A stretch of 64,000 bases of DNA from Nocardia africana NBRC 100379 (GCF_001612635.1 NZ_BDAV01000006.1:1-64000); one strand, 5' to 3'; shown: positions 49,104 to 57,679, numbered from the stretch's first letter. The notes: generated by a model from the sequence alone, not told the origin. A program made the numbers and translations.

Positions 49104-49547
49104 ATGAGCCCTGTAATGGAACACTTTCTGCTCTTCGGGATCTCGGACGACTGGGCACCAGTCGCAGAGTTCGAGAAGGCGGTGCGGCGCTTCCACCCCG
49201 AGCGCTACAGCCGAGAGTTCGTTTTGGATGTCATCAGGGACTTTACCGAAGCGGGCTATATTCGACTGGGCGCTTTTCCAGGAGGGGGCAAGTCATGGGA
49301 ACCGTGGAATGTGTCGACAGCGGAAGGGATCCGACGTATCGCGGATGGCTTCAACAATGTTCCCGGCTACCTGGAAATTCCTGAGGCCGAGATCGGGTCG
49401 AGCGAGGTTTTCCGGGCGGAAATTACCGAATCAGGAAAGAAGAAGCTCGAATCGCTCGGAAATCCGTACGAGAAGTACGGTGACCCCTGGCACGACGATC
49501 CCGACCTGACCGCCGAGGAGTGGGGCTATCCGCCTTACACCGGCTGA
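49104..49547 (+). CDS. Hypothetical acidic cytosolic protein
   Basis: Protein of 147 residues, GGAGA eight bases before ATG. The N-terminal half is winged-helix-like (HPERYSREFVLDVIRDFTEA, GYIRLGAF), and the C-terminal part has ESGKKKLESLGNPYEKYG, then DPWHDDPDLTAEEWG. Looks like a small immunity-like or regulatory protein. Family not recognised. Confidence 0.65.
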   Translation: MSPVMEHFLLFGISDDWAPVAEFEKAVRRFHPERYSREFVLDVIRDFTEAGYIRLGAFPGGGKSWEPWNVSTAEGIRRIADGFNNVPGYLEIPEAEIGSSEVFRAEITESGKKKLESLGNPYEKYGDPWHDDPDLTAEEWGYPPYTG

Positions 49548-49718
49548 CCGGCTGTCTACTCTCGACCAGATCTGATAGGCCCCAGCAGTTCTGAAGGACA
49601 ACCCCGGATCGGACAATATCAACGATTGACGGTCAGGAGGCCTCGCTGGAGACTGCCAGCGTTCGCGTTGCTGGATTCCTTTGTATCGCAACGTAAACCG
49701 TCCACAGGAGCCCACCCG

Positions 49719-50594
49719 TCACGGCAGCGGATGACTCTGGAACAGCTGCCACATCCGATTCCGCACATCGGCGCCTCGGTCGCCGCTCGGCCAATCATGG
49801 CTGCCGGCTTTGTATTTGCGCCATACGACGTTTGCGCCCTGGTCGCAGGAATATCGGTATCCTTCCGCCACTTCGGGGCCGGTTTCGGTGGCGGCGTCGT
49901 TGCTGCAGCCGATGGTGCCGCGCCATTGGAGGTGCGCCGCGTAGACCGGGGCCTGGGTGAAGTCGTTGTCGGCGGTGAAGAATCCGAAGGACAGTTTGCG
50001 GATCGGGACGCCGTCCTCGCATCCGCCGTGCGAGCCGCCGGCGTACATCGCCGCCGCGCCCAGTTGCGCTGAGGCCGCGCAAGCCATGCGGGAGGTCATT
50101 TGCCCGCCGTTGGAGTGGCCGGTCATGTAGACCCGCTTGGTGTCTACGCAGCGGTAGCCCTCGATATCGGCGATGACCTTCGGGAGGAAGTCCACGTCCG
50201 TTCTGTTGCCGTTTTCGAAGTACCAGCTGCGGTTGGGTGCGGGTACGTCTTTCTTGCCACCCAGGGGGTAGGCGACGATGAACTTGTGCTGCGCGGCGAA
50301 TGGTGTCCAGCCGGATTGGTTTTCATACGTAGTGGGATTGCTCCCGCCGCCGTGAAGAGCTATCAGTAGCGGTGCGGCACTGGTCAGGCCGCTGGGTACG
50401 CGGAGGAGGTACGGCTGGTCGTTGATGGTGCGTGTCTCCGAGGTGGCGGCCGGCGAGCAGGCCGTGGGCGAAGCGTCCGACTCCCCTGAAGCCGGCTCGG
50501 CCGCGGCGACCGCGCTCGGCATCGCCAGCGCGAATATGGCAGACATGACTGTTACCGCCCGGCATACCGGTCCGGACATACGAATGCGATGCAA
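49719..50594 (-). CDS. Secreted PHB depolymerase/feruloyl esterase-like hydrolase
   Basis: Protein of 291 residues, start TTG behind GGGAGA (ATG 50579 is the alternative). A signal peptide (VTVMSAIFALAMPSAVAAAE) is followed by an alpha/beta-hydrolase: oxyanion loop LLIALHGGGSN, nucleophile elbow YMTGHSNGGQMTSRMACAAS (GHSNGG), Asp in FFTADNDFTQ and His in AGSHDWPSG, so the triad is complete. Cysteines pair in the mature domain. This is the LpqC/polyhydroxybutyrate-depolymerase-like family of exported esterases. The gene stands alone. Confidence 0.87.
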   Translation of the reverse strand: MHRIRMSGPVCRAVTVMSAIFALAMPSAVAAAEPASGESDASPTACSPAATSETRTINDQPYLLRVPSGLTSAAPLLIALHGGGSNPTTYENQSGWTPFAAQHKFIVAYPLGGKKDVPAPNRSWYFENGNRTDVDFLPKVIADIEGYRCVDTKRVYMTGHSNGGQMTSRMACAASAQLGAAAMYAGGSHGGCEDGVPIRKLSFGFFTADNDFTQAPVYAAHLQWRGTIGCSNDAATETGPEVAEGYRYSCDQGANVVWRKYKAGSHDWPSGDRGADVRNRMWQLFQSHPLP

Positions 50595-50894
50595 CGAATT
50601 CTCCCGCCCCGCAACAACATTGAATTACTTCCATTCGAATGTATCGCCGAGCAGGTTGGCGCGCTGAGGTTCGACCACATTTGTGACAACTCCCTAGCCT
50701 CACCCTCGATGGTTCAGATTCCGCATGGACGCCCGCAGCGGTGAACATCCGGGGTAGCGACCAATTGGTCGAGCCGGCGGCCAACTGCGGCGCGGACGCA
50801 CGAGAAGTACGCCGATCCCTTCCGAAACACGATCACTTCACACTATGCTGGCTCGAACGCTGGAACCTGTTGCAGTTGTTCGAGAGGAACCCCC
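50595..50894. other. Divergent intergenic region
   Basis: 300 bases without a gene between the esterase and a small secreted protein. TATGCT (50844-50849) is a likely -10 box for the plus-strand gene at 50895, which has GAGAGGAA before its ATG. Nothing else recognised. Confidence 0.45.
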
Positions 50895-51128
50895 ATGAAA
50901 CGACTTGCCGTCCTCGCCGTGACAGTCGCCGCCCTCGGTATCGCCCCGGCCGGCATCGCCGCCGCTGGGACCGGAATCCCGTTGGAGTACAGCAATACTG
51001 ACCAGGTAGCTGGGAACGAGTCCGTCGTCCTGCACACCGGTTCGACCGTGATCGATCTGCTCGCGTACATCGGCGCGGGCTGCATGGGCAGCTGGAGTCC
51101 GGCTCCCCCTGCGTACTGCGTCGGATAA
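50895..51128 (+). CDS. Small secreted protein (77 aa)
   Basis: Signal peptide MKRLAVLAVTVAALGIAPAG with cleavage near IAAAG, then about 50 mature residues with two cysteines (AYIGAGCMGSWSPAPPAYCV). GAGAGGAA ribosome site. Family not recognised; resembles many short exported proteins of mycolate actinomycetes. Confidence 0.7.
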   Translation: MKRLAVLAVTVAALGIAPAGIAAAGTGIPLEYSNTDQVAGNESVVLHTGSTVIDLLAYIGAGCMGSWSPAPPAYCVG

Positions 51129-51260
51129 CTCGGACTCTCCGTCCATCGCCCCGTGGAGTCCACCTTGCGCAGACTGCGTCCGCGATACCTCGTCCACAAG
51201 GACACGCGCCCGGCCGCACCAACCTCACTCCCGCTCGCGGCGCTCTGCGACAATGGGGAT

Positions 51261-51350
51261 GTGAGCACCACCATCAGCCACACGAGTGGACATCGACTCG
51301 GCGACCCGACCGGCGCCGCGACTGGGACAGCGGCGCACGTCGCCCGGTAA
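51261..51350 (+). CDS. Possible leaderless leader peptide (29 aa)
   Basis: GACAAT (51249-51254) ends six bases before this GTG, so the transcript would be leaderless. The 29-residue frame ends four bases before the ATG at 51355, which would couple translation of that gene. No domain; it may only be a leader. Confidence 0.3.
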   Translation: MSTTISHTSGHRLGDPTGAATGTAAHVAR

Positions 51351-51354
51351 TTCG

Positions 51355-51858
51355 ATGTCTGATCAGGAAGTACCGGAATCGCGATCCGCGCCGAAGGTTG
51401 TCCAGCTGCCGCGACGTCCCCGGCGGGTGGCGGACGACGCTGCCAAGCCTCCCCGCAAGACCTGGCGTTCGGAGGGCGGTCGCGGCCCCGATCCGGCACC
51501 GACCAGGCCCGTCATGCGGTCGGAGTTGCAGCGGGAGACCGGGGCGTGGCCGGTGGATTCGGGTGCCGCGTGGCATGGCCCCGCGGTGGCCGATACCGGC
51601 TCGATGGTGGCCGACGAAGTTCCCGCATCGGTTCACGGGGGACCTGCCGGCCAGGACGCCAGCGTCGTCGACCTCGACGAATTGCGGCGGAAGCGAGCCG
51701 GTGAGGGCGCCCCGGCCGCCGGCATCCGGCGCATCGCCAAACCGCGCCGAATCGGCAAGAACGCCGGTGATCGATCCGACGTCCAGAGCGGCGACGGCGC
51801 CCACGGTGCTCAGAATTCTCCGTCGACCGAGGAATACACCGGGCGCCATCGCAAGTAA
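51355..51858 (+). CDS. Hypothetical low-complexity protein
   Basis: 167 residues from ATG 51355; charged, proline- and arginine-rich, apparently disordered, with short helices (VVDLDELRRKRAGEG, IRRIAKPRRIGKN). No ribosome site, but a short frame just upstream could supply ribosomes. Another frame on the opposite strand (to 51274) overlaps it. It ends at a strong bidirectional hairpin, which supports it as a transcribed unit. Confidence 0.5.
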   Translation: MSDQEVPESRSAPKVVQLPRRPRRVADDAAKPPRKTWRSEGGRGPDPAPTRPVMRSELQRETGAWPVDSGAAWHGPAVADTGSMVADEVPASVHGGPAGQDASVVDLDELRRKRAGEGAPAAGIRRIAKPRRIGKNAGDRSDVQSGDGAHGAQNSPSTEEYTGRHRK

Positions 51859-51862
51859 CCGC

Positions 51863-51880
51863 CGGGGCTGAACAGCCCCG
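51863..51880. terminator. Bidirectional hairpin terminator
   Basis: CGGGGCTG (51863-51870) and CAGCCCCG (51873-51880) form a perfect eight-base stem with a two-base loop between two converging genes (stops at 51858 and 51883). Confidence 0.75.
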
Positions 51881-51882
51881 TC

Positions 51883-53154
51883 TCACCCCGGCATTGCCGG
51901 CTTGTTGTTCAAATTCAGCGGCTCGGTGCGGGGGAAGGTCACCGGCAAGGCCGTCAATGCTCGGTGGAAGGGACCGGGCCGCCAGCTCGGGGCGTCGGTT
52001 GCGAGCTCGATTTCGGGCAGGGCGTCGAGGAGTTGGTCGATCGCTTCCTGGGCGATCAGATACGCGATCGACTGGGCGGGGCACGCGTGCGGGCCGATGC
52101 CCCACGCCAGGTGGGAGCGGTTGCCCGTCATATCGTCGCTGCGAATCACGGGATCGTTGTTGCAGGCGGCCATGCTGATCACCACCGGCTGATTGGCGGG
52201 GAGCCAGACGTCGTCGATCAGCATGGGCTGGCGCGGGTAGGTGATCAGGAGGTTCGCCAGCGGCGGGTCGTTGAACAACACCTCGTCCACCGCGTCGCGG
52301 GAGGAGAGGTTTCCGCCGAGCACGCTGCCACCGAAACGGTTGTCGGTGAGGACCAACAGCAAGGTGTTGGCGATCAGGTTCAGCTCGAATTCGATTCCGG
52401 TGCCATAGATCTGGGAGACGTGGTGGGACACCTCGGTGTCGTCGAGGGCGGCCGGATGTTGCTGCAGGACCGAGGTGATGTCGTTGCCCGGCGTGGCTCG
52501 TTTGAGGCGTACGAGGTTCATCAGCGCCTCGCCGAGGATGCGGTTGCCCTGTTCGGCGTCGACGCCTTCGAGCAGCTTGGCGGTACCGGCCGCGACCTGC
52601 GCGCCGATCTCCGGCGGGCATCCGAGCATGACGTTGACGAGCTCGAACGCGAGTGGATAGATGTACTGGGTGATCAGTTCCGCCTGGCCGTCCTGACAGA
52701 AGCTGTTGATCAGGGGAAGCGTGGCCTTCTCGACCGCCGCGCGCAGCGAGTGCAGATCGACGGCGTCGATCCCGGCGGTGATGGCCTCGCGGTACCGGTG
52801 GAAATCGGGACCGGAGCTTCGGCTGGCCATCGGGCGCCATTCCAGCAGCGGAAGGATCGGGCAGTCCGCGGGCACCGTCTGCTGCCAGACGCGCGGGTCC
52901 GCGGGGAAGTGTTCGGGGTCGTTGAGAATTCGTACCGCGGTGCGATAGCCGATCACGAGCGTCGCGGGCACGCCCGGCGCCAGTTCGACGGGCGCGAGCG
53001 AGCCGTATTTGCTGCGCATGTCGCGGTAGACCCGATGCGGGTCGTCGGAGAAATCGGGGGTGAACAGCGGGACTCGCGGCCCGTCGGAACTCGTCGGCGA
53101 GCCGTGGGCAACGGGACACATCGTCGGGCGGGCCGGGAACTGTGACGTAGTCAT
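51883..53154 (-). CDS. Cytochrome P450, CYP157-like (no ExxR)
   Basis: 423 residues from ATG 53154. The heme-binding loop is HLAWGIGPHACPAQSIAYLI with the thiolate cysteine in GPHACPAQ. The start MCPVAHGS and the order of helices fit a class I bacterial P450. Odd: the K-helix, normally ExxR followed by PP, reads DEVLFNDPP here, with Phe in place of Arg; and the I-helix reads YGTGIEFELN, with Phe where the conserved Thr should be. Known: CYP157 enzymes of Streptomyces also lack ExxR. No ferredoxin gene is near. The substrate is unknown, and catalysis may be atypical. Confidence 0.9.
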   Translation of the reverse strand: MTTSQFPARPTMCPVAHGSPTSSDGPRVPLFTPDFSDDPHRVYRDMRSKYGSLAPVELAPGVPATLVIGYRTAVRILNDPEHFPADPRVWQQTVPADCPILPLLEWRPMASRSSGPDFHRYREAITAGIDAVDLHSLRAAVEKATLPLINSFCQDGQAELITQYIYPLAFELVNVMLGCPPEIGAQVAAGTAKLLEGVDAEQGNRILGEALMNLVRLKRATPGNDITSVLQQHPAALDDTEVSHHVSQIYGTGIEFELNLIANTLLLVLTDNRFGGSVLGGNLSSRDAVDEVLFNDPPLANLLITYPRQPMLIDDVWLPANQPVVISMAACNNDPVIRSDDMTGNRSHLAWGIGPHACPAQSIAYLIAQEAIDQLLDALPEIELATDAPSWRPGPFHRALTALPVTFPRTEPLNLNNKPAMPG

Positions 53155-53303
53155 CAACCACTCCAGTTGTCGTATCGCGCGCCGTGTCGAACTGCATGAG
53201 GGAATGTCGCGCGCGTCGAAGGCTGCGCTGGTCGCACCCGGACGACCCTGGCCGGGACGATCATCGGCAGCACGATGATCATTCGTGGTAAAGCGTTGGT
53301 GCG

Positions 53304-54476
53304 TCAGACGCCGAGGGCGCCCAGGGAATCGTTGTCGTCGATGGCGGTGGTGATTCGCCGTAACAGGGTCAAACAGGTTTCGTTCGACTGCATCTTCGGC
53401 TGGTAACTCGCGCGCCCGATGGTGAAAGCCCATGCGGCGTAGGCGAACATCGACTGCTGCCGGTAGAGCAACCAGGCATCGTCGAAGGCCGGGGGCTTAC
53501 CGCCGGCCTCCCCCAGTTCGTCCAGGTACGCCGCGAGCAGGTCCCTGTCCCATGCTCGGCGGTCCTCCGGTTCGCATCCGGAATTGACGGTGTAGGCGAA
53601 ATCGTGGGCCCAGCCGCCCCGCATCACGACCTGCCAGTCCACGAAACCCATCCGGCCGGCGCTCGTGCGGTAGGTCTGCCCGATGTGGGGATCGCCGTGC
53701 AGCAGGGTCGGCGGAATCTCCTCGGTCGCGATGGTCACCGCCCGCTCGACGCCGGCCCACAGCCGTTCGCTGCTGCCGTGCAGGGCGGGCGGAACGACCT
53801 CCGCCGCGCGGCGGAGGCCCACTTCGCATCGCTTCTTCATATCGATCGCGGACAGGTACACGTCGAGCATGTACGCCGGGGTGTTGAGGACCTCGATCGC
53901 CTCGGATTCCCAGAAGGTGCCGTGCAGGCGGGCGAGATTGCGGACCAGATCCTCGGCTTGCTCGCGGGTGATCGAGGCGGTGGGCTCGCTGAAGACGGCG
54001 CCGCGGGTTGCCGCGATGTCCTCCATCAGGGCGATCGAGCGCCACGAGGCCGGGTCGGACGCGCCCCAGTATCCGATCGGCGCCTCGATGTCGACGGCGG
54101 GGCGGAAGTCGCGGAAGAACCGGGTTTCACCGTCGATCATCTTCCCGCCGCCCAGCAGGATCCGCTGGCTGAAACTGGTGGTGGTCTTGGCGAACAATCG
54201 GGTCGGCAACTGCGCCCGGGTCCCCACATCGTTGTATTCGACCCGGATGGCCACCCTCGTCGAGGTGCCGCTACTGCCGTTGGAGGTCTCGAAGCCCGAC
54301 ACCTCGGCACCGGGCACCTCGCGGCACAGAACCGCGGTCAGCCACTCGGGAGTGAGCTTGTCACCGGAGATCGGTACGTCGTCGAGGGAGCGCAATCTGG
54401 GTCCGCGAATCTTCTCTCCCAGCATCCGGGTCCCGACGGTGACAGAACGACCGAGCAACCAGAGCTTGTGATTCAC
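53304..54476 (-). CDS. Phosphotransferase (APH/EcKinase-like)
   Basis: 390 residues from GTG 54476. Kinase-like fold of the aminoglycoside-phosphotransferase superfamily: an N-lobe lysine in TRLFAKTTT, the catalytic loop TLLHGDPHIGQTYRT, and the metal-binding GFVDWQVVMRGGWAHDFAY. Helices between (EDLVRNLARLHGTFW) are typical of ecdysteroid/choline-type kinases that act on small alcohols. Substrate not predictable. Two TGTAAGACAA sites upstream suggest repressor control. It is 149 bases before the P450 gene in the same direction. Confidence 0.83.
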   Translation of the reverse strand: MNHKLWLLGRSVTVGTRMLGEKIRGPRLRSLDDVPISGDKLTPEWLTAVLCREVPGAEVSGFETSNGSSGTSTRVAIRVEYNDVGTRAQLPTRLFAKTTTSFSQRILLGGGKMIDGETRFFRDFRPAVDIEAPIGYWGASDPASWRSIALMEDIAATRGAVFSEPTASITREQAEDLVRNLARLHGTFWESEAIEVLNTPAYMLDVYLSAIDMKKRCEVGLRRAAEVVPPALHGSSERLWAGVERAVTIATEEIPPTLLHGDPHIGQTYRTSAGRMGFVDWQVVMRGGWAHDFAYTVNSGCEPEDRRAWDRDLLAAYLDELGEAGGKPPAFDDAWLLYRQQSMFAYAAWAFTIGRASYQPKMQSNETCLTLLRRITTAIDDNDSLGALGV

Positions 54477-54495
54477 GCACGTATCTCGATTCCAC

Positions 54496-54505
54496 TGTAA
54501 GACAA
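54496..54505. promoter_or_regulatory. Operator-like site 1 upstream of phosphotransferase
   Basis: TGTAAGACAA, identical to 54581-54590. It lies 20 bases before the GTG start at 54476. Confidence 0.4.
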
Positions 54506-54579
54506 CGATTATCCGAGCGAACCGGCGCCTCCACCGAACACGGCGCCAGAGGCACAGTACCTTACCCGAGTCGAAAGCG

Positions 54580-54590
54580 TTGTAAGACAA
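54580..54590. promoter_or_regulatory. Operator-like site 2 upstream of phosphotransferase
   Basis: TTGTAAGACAA is a TTGT-n3-ACAA palindrome, 85 bases (about eight helical turns) from the matching site at 54496-54505. Two sites on one face of the helix suit a repressor that loops or binds cooperatively. Confidence 0.4.
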
Positions 54591-54847
54591 TCAATTACCT
54601 ACAGCGTCGATTATCCGCTGATTCATGCGGACCGGCCGGATCGGGCTACCGGTCGGTTTTCGATTCCGGCAGGCGACTTCACCGTCGCGCAGGAAACAGC
54701 CGCGATGCTGCCATGGTCGAGGCCCCCATCGGCGGACTCGGCACGATGCAGAAAGGCAGTGGACCGTTCGCGTCCGCCGGCTGCACCGGAGACGCCGAGC
54801 AGACGTGGTCGAAAGAGCCGATCGCCGAGACGACGGTCGGCCCCCGT

Positions 54848-55242
54848 TCATTTCGACGCGGAATCGCGGCCCGCGATCAGCAGCCCGGCGAAGGCGAAGG
54901 GCGCGAGTGTCTGGTAACCGATCCAGAGCTGGCCGGCTGTTCGGTTGCCCTGCCACGCCAGTAGCGCAGCGACGCCGGTGGTGATCGCCAGCCGGTGTCG
55001 TAGCCGATCATGAGCCGCATATACGTGCCCATCGGGCGGCTGCGCAGGTAGGCGAATTCGCTTCCGCCCGCGATGAGAAGGGCTGCGACGCAGGCGATCA
55101 TCAGCCAGGAAGGGACAACGAGCCGAGAACTCGGCGATTCGGCACCGACGAGGTAGACGGCGGCGAGCAGTATCTTGACGGCGCCGTCGGCGAGAATTCC
55201 CCAGGCTTGCCCGGTGACCGGCGCGAACGATATGCGAATCAA
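54848..55242 (-). pseudogene. Frameshifted small membrane protein gene
   Basis: From TTG 55242 (AGAGGG upstream) one frame encodes IRISFAPVTGQAWGILADGA, VKILLAAVYLVG and WLMIACVAALLIAGGSEFAY, then MRLMIGYDTG; near 55000 the sense continues in another frame with LAITTGVAALLAWQGNRTAG and TLAPFAFAGLLIAGRDSASK to a TGA at 54848. Together these give a four-helix membrane protein of about 130 residues. A single indel near 54995-55030 breaks it. It may be a real lesion or a sequencing error. Family not recognised. Confidence 0.6.
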
Positions 55243-55283
55243 TTGTCCCTCTCGATATATAGCACCGGCGACGGCACTCGGCG

Positions 55284-56210
55284 TCAGGAGACCGGTTCGA
55301 TCCGAAAGACGGCACAGCGACTCGCCGCGTCGGCGAAGCTGTCCGGCGAGCCGGATTCGACCAGACCATTTCTGACGAATGCTTGTGCGCCCCTGGAATT
55401 TTGCACAGGAAACGCGCGTAGCACGGGCCGGCGCTGCGATTCGGGCACCTCGATCAGATCGACTATCCGGGACGTGCGCCCGCGAGTGAGCACACCGCGC
55501 CCGGCGGCGCGGGCATTGTCGACCCACTCGGCGTCGGGATATGCCTGCACGAGGTACCGGACACCGTCGAGTTGTATCGGGGCGATGGGAGTGGTCCGGG
55601 GAATTCCCGTCGAACGACCCGCAACGGTGAGCAGATGGATCGGGCCGAACGGCAGGCCGAGGCGATGTGCGATGACGACGAGGCGATTGCGAATAGTGCG
55701 TCGCGCGGACGACCGGTGCGGTCTTTCCTTGACCTTGCGGATGCCGTCATCGGTTGCGGTGAAACCGACCACCGCGACGATCACCAGAACGAATGCGGCT
55801 ACGGCGCAACCGGTTCGGGTGAAATGGAACAGCTCCCAGCGGCGCAGGATCTCTGCGTAATTCGCGGGCGGGGCGCTCACCGCCCATCGTTTGATCTGCT
55901 GGTTGATCGGCACATTCCCGAACCGCGTCACCAGGAAGGAAACCGACACCAGCACCGTGGCGCTCGCGGCGATCCGACGCTGCCCTCCCCGCGAGCGCAC
56001 CGCGAGCACCAAGGTACCGAGTACCGCCAGCCCCATCAGCGATTGCATGACCGGGCCGTTGACTCGCATGAGCGCGACGTGAAACGTGAATCGAACATCA
56101 AGGGGCACTTCGCGAAACGCGTACACCACGTTGACGGCGCCGTAGCCGAACGCTCCGGCCAGCAAACCGGGGAACAGCAGTGCGGCTCCCCGGACGGACT
56201 TCGACAGCAT
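55284..56210 (-). CDS. DUF1772 - deazaflavin nitroreductase (DDN) fusion
   Basis: 308 residues from ATG 56210 behind GGGAG. The first half has four membrane helices in the DUF1772 (anthrone-oxygenase-like) pattern (LLFPGLLAGAFGYGAVNVVY, VNGPVMQSLMGLAVLG, NVPINQQIKRW, ELFHFTRTGCAVAAFVLVIV). The second half (from about residue 185) is the DDN/F420-binding split barrel: GLPFGPIHLLTVAGRSTGIP, RTTPIAPIQLDGVRYLVQAY, WVDNARAAGRGVLTRGR. DDN-type proteins use reduced F420 or retain it. Fusion to DUF1772 would place the reductase at the membrane. It is divergent from a TetR gene with two shared palindromes between them. Confidence 0.85.
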   Translation of the reverse strand: MLSKSVRGAALLFPGLLAGAFGYGAVNVVYAFREVPLDVRFTFHVALMRVNGPVMQSLMGLAVLGTLVLAVRSRGGQRRIAASATVLVSVSFLVTRFGNVPINQQIKRWAVSAPPANYAEILRRWELFHFTRTGCAVAAFVLVIVAVVGFTATDDGIRKVKERPHRSSARRTIRNRLVVIAHRLGLPFGPIHLLTVAGRSTGIPRTTPIAPIQLDGVRYLVQAYPDAEWVDNARAAGRGVLTRGRTSRIVDLIEVPESQRRPVLRAFPVQNSRGAQAFVRNGLVESGSPDSFADAASRCAVFRIEPVS

Positions 56211-56226
56211 CGAGACTCCCATCGGA

Positions 56227-56251
56227 ATATCGCAACATCGAGTTGCGATAT
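56227..56251. promoter_or_regulatory. TetR operator site 1
   Basis: ATCGCAAC (56229-56236) and GTTGCGAT (56242-56249) are perfect arms around five bases; two more bases pair on each side. It lies just ahead of the membrane-nitroreductase start and about 50 bases before the TetR gene. Confidence 0.75.
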
Positions 56252-56277
56252 CGTCAGCATGCCCGCCCGTCCGCGAT

Positions 56278-56298
56278 ATCGCAACTAGGAGTTGCAAT
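56278..56298. promoter_or_regulatory. TetR operator site 2
   Basis: ATCGCAAC (56278-56285) and GTTGCAAT (56291-56298) around five bases, one mismatch from site 1. It covers the first bases of the TetR start codon, so it is well placed for autorepression. Confidence 0.72.
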
Positions 56299-56884
56299 GA
56301 GTTCGTCCGCGCCTCTGGGACGTGGACCGAAGGTCCGCGCCGCCGTGCTCGCCGCCACCGTCGACGAGCTGAGCGAACGTGGATACGCCGCGTTCACGAT
56401 CGACAACGTCGCCCAGCGCACCGGAGTGCACAAGACCACCGTCTATCGGCGCTGGCCCGACCGCGACAGCCTGATCGCCGAGGCGCTGGCCGACAGTGTC
56501 GCGACGGAAATCCCCATCCCCGACACCGGTTCGGTCGACGAGGATCTCCGCGCACTCGCGCGCAGCCTCGTCGCCTGGGCCACCAGCGCCTCCGGCCGGG
56601 CCGTTCTGGCGGTGCTGGTGTCCACCGCGGCGGGTCTGCCCGCTCCCCCGAACTCCGCACGGCACGTCTTTCGCGATCGGATTCGGCAAGCGCTGCCGGT
56701 GGTGACGCGTGCGGTCGCTCGCGGGGAGCTGCCGGAAGGCACCGATCCGGTGGAGATGATCAAAACGCTGGTGGCGCCGATCTATTTCCGCGTGCTGATC
56801 ACCGGGGAGCGGGTGGACGACGGCACCGCGGACGCTGCGGCGAAGGTGGCTCTGACGGCCGCGCGTGCCCGGTTGTTCACCTGA
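56297..56884 (+). CDS. TetR-family repressor
   Basis: 195 residues from ATG 56297. N-terminal HTH: RAAVLAATVDELSERGYAAF, TIDNVAQRTGVHKTTVYRRW; then a C-terminal helical ligand domain (TetR_C_11-like, GRAVLAVLVSTAAG, RQALPVVTRAVARGELPEG). It is divergent from the DUF1772-DDN gene, and the two palindromes between them are the obvious binding sites, so it should repress both. Converges with the phosphatase gene, 15 bases between stops. Confidence 0.9.
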   Translation: MSSSAPLGRGPKVRAAVLAATVDELSERGYAAFTIDNVAQRTGVHKTTVYRRWPDRDSLIAEALADSVATEIPIPDTGSVDEDLRALARSLVAWATSASGRAVLAVLVSTAAGLPAPPNSARHVFRDRIRQALPVVTRAVARGELPEGTDPVEMIKTLVAPIYFRVLITGERVDDGTADAAAKVALTAARARLFT

Positions 56885-56899
56885 ACGAGGTCGCGCCGC

Positions 56900-57679
56900 T
56901 CACTCGGCGGAAGCCCCCGGCATCGCATCGTGGGCATGTGTCGTGATACCCCACGCGGCGAGCCACAGATGATGTTCGGTGTTGTGCCAGTGCGTGATCG
57001 AGGCGTTCGGCACGGGCGGCATATCGGCCGGCGGCCTCGCGCCCACACCGGCCAGGACGTGCGCGGCGGTGACGACGACCGCGTCGTGGGCGACGATCAG
57101 AATTTTCTCGGCGGTGGTTCGGTCGAGTTCGGTGAGCAGGTCGCGCATTCGCAGCGCGACATCGGCCGGCGACTCCCCACCCGGCGGGCGGTAGAACCAT
57201 TCTCCGAGGCGGGCGCGGCGCTCGAACTCCTGCGGCGCTCGGCGTCGAATGGCTTGCGGCGGATACAGTTCGAAGACTCCCATCTCGCGGTCACGGCAGC
57301 GTTCGTCGGTCACGGTGGGTACGGCGCCGGCACCTGCGGTGATGCCGTCGGCAGTGCGTGCCATCGCCGCCCAGGTCTGCCGCGCGCGCAGATACGGTGA
57401 GCACACCACCAGCTGTGGCGCTCGCTCCGGGGGCAGACCGGCCAGCCACCGCCCGAGCCCAGCGGCTTGCTCGTACCCGGTGGACGACAGCTCCACGTCG
57501 CAGTCGCTGCCGGGGAAGGGTTCGTCGGCACCGGCGCTGAACGCGGCATTGGCTCGGCTTTCACCGTGGCGGACGATCCAGAGGTCGCGCATGCGATACC
57601 GCGGCGGAATCGCCGCCGAGCGAATCTCCGGGTCCACATGCGAGGCCGCGCCCGTCGGGTCCGGATCCATTGCCGTCAT
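56900..57679 (-). CDS. Histidine phosphatase family protein
   Basis: Protein of 259 residues. The catalytic RHG motif is in LWIVRHGESRANAAF; the second histidine is in ILIVAHDAVVVTAAHVL, with Glu in GGESPADVALRMRD. The fold is phosphoglycerate-mutase-like; substrates of such proteins include phosphosugars and small phosphate esters. An N-terminal extension of 25 residues may be shortened by using a later start. Stands alone. Confidence 0.87.
   Translation of the reverse strand: MTAMDPDPTGAASHVDPEIRSAAIPPRYRMRDLWIVRHGESRANAAFSAGADEPFPGSDCDVELSSTGYEQAAGLGRWLAGLPPERAPQLVVCSPYLRARQTWAAMARTADGITAGAGAVPTVTDERCRDREMGVFELYPPQAIRRRAPQEFERRARLGEWFYRPPGGESPADVALRMRDLLTELDRTTAEKILIVAHDAVVVTAAHVLAGVGARPPADMPPVPNASITHWHNTEHHLWLAAWGITTHAHDAMPGASAE

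Noticed and set aside
51512..53197. 561-codon minus-strand frame overlapping the P450
   Set aside because: Out of frame with the P450, which has the heme motif; the alternative is Arg/Pro-rich without a domain.
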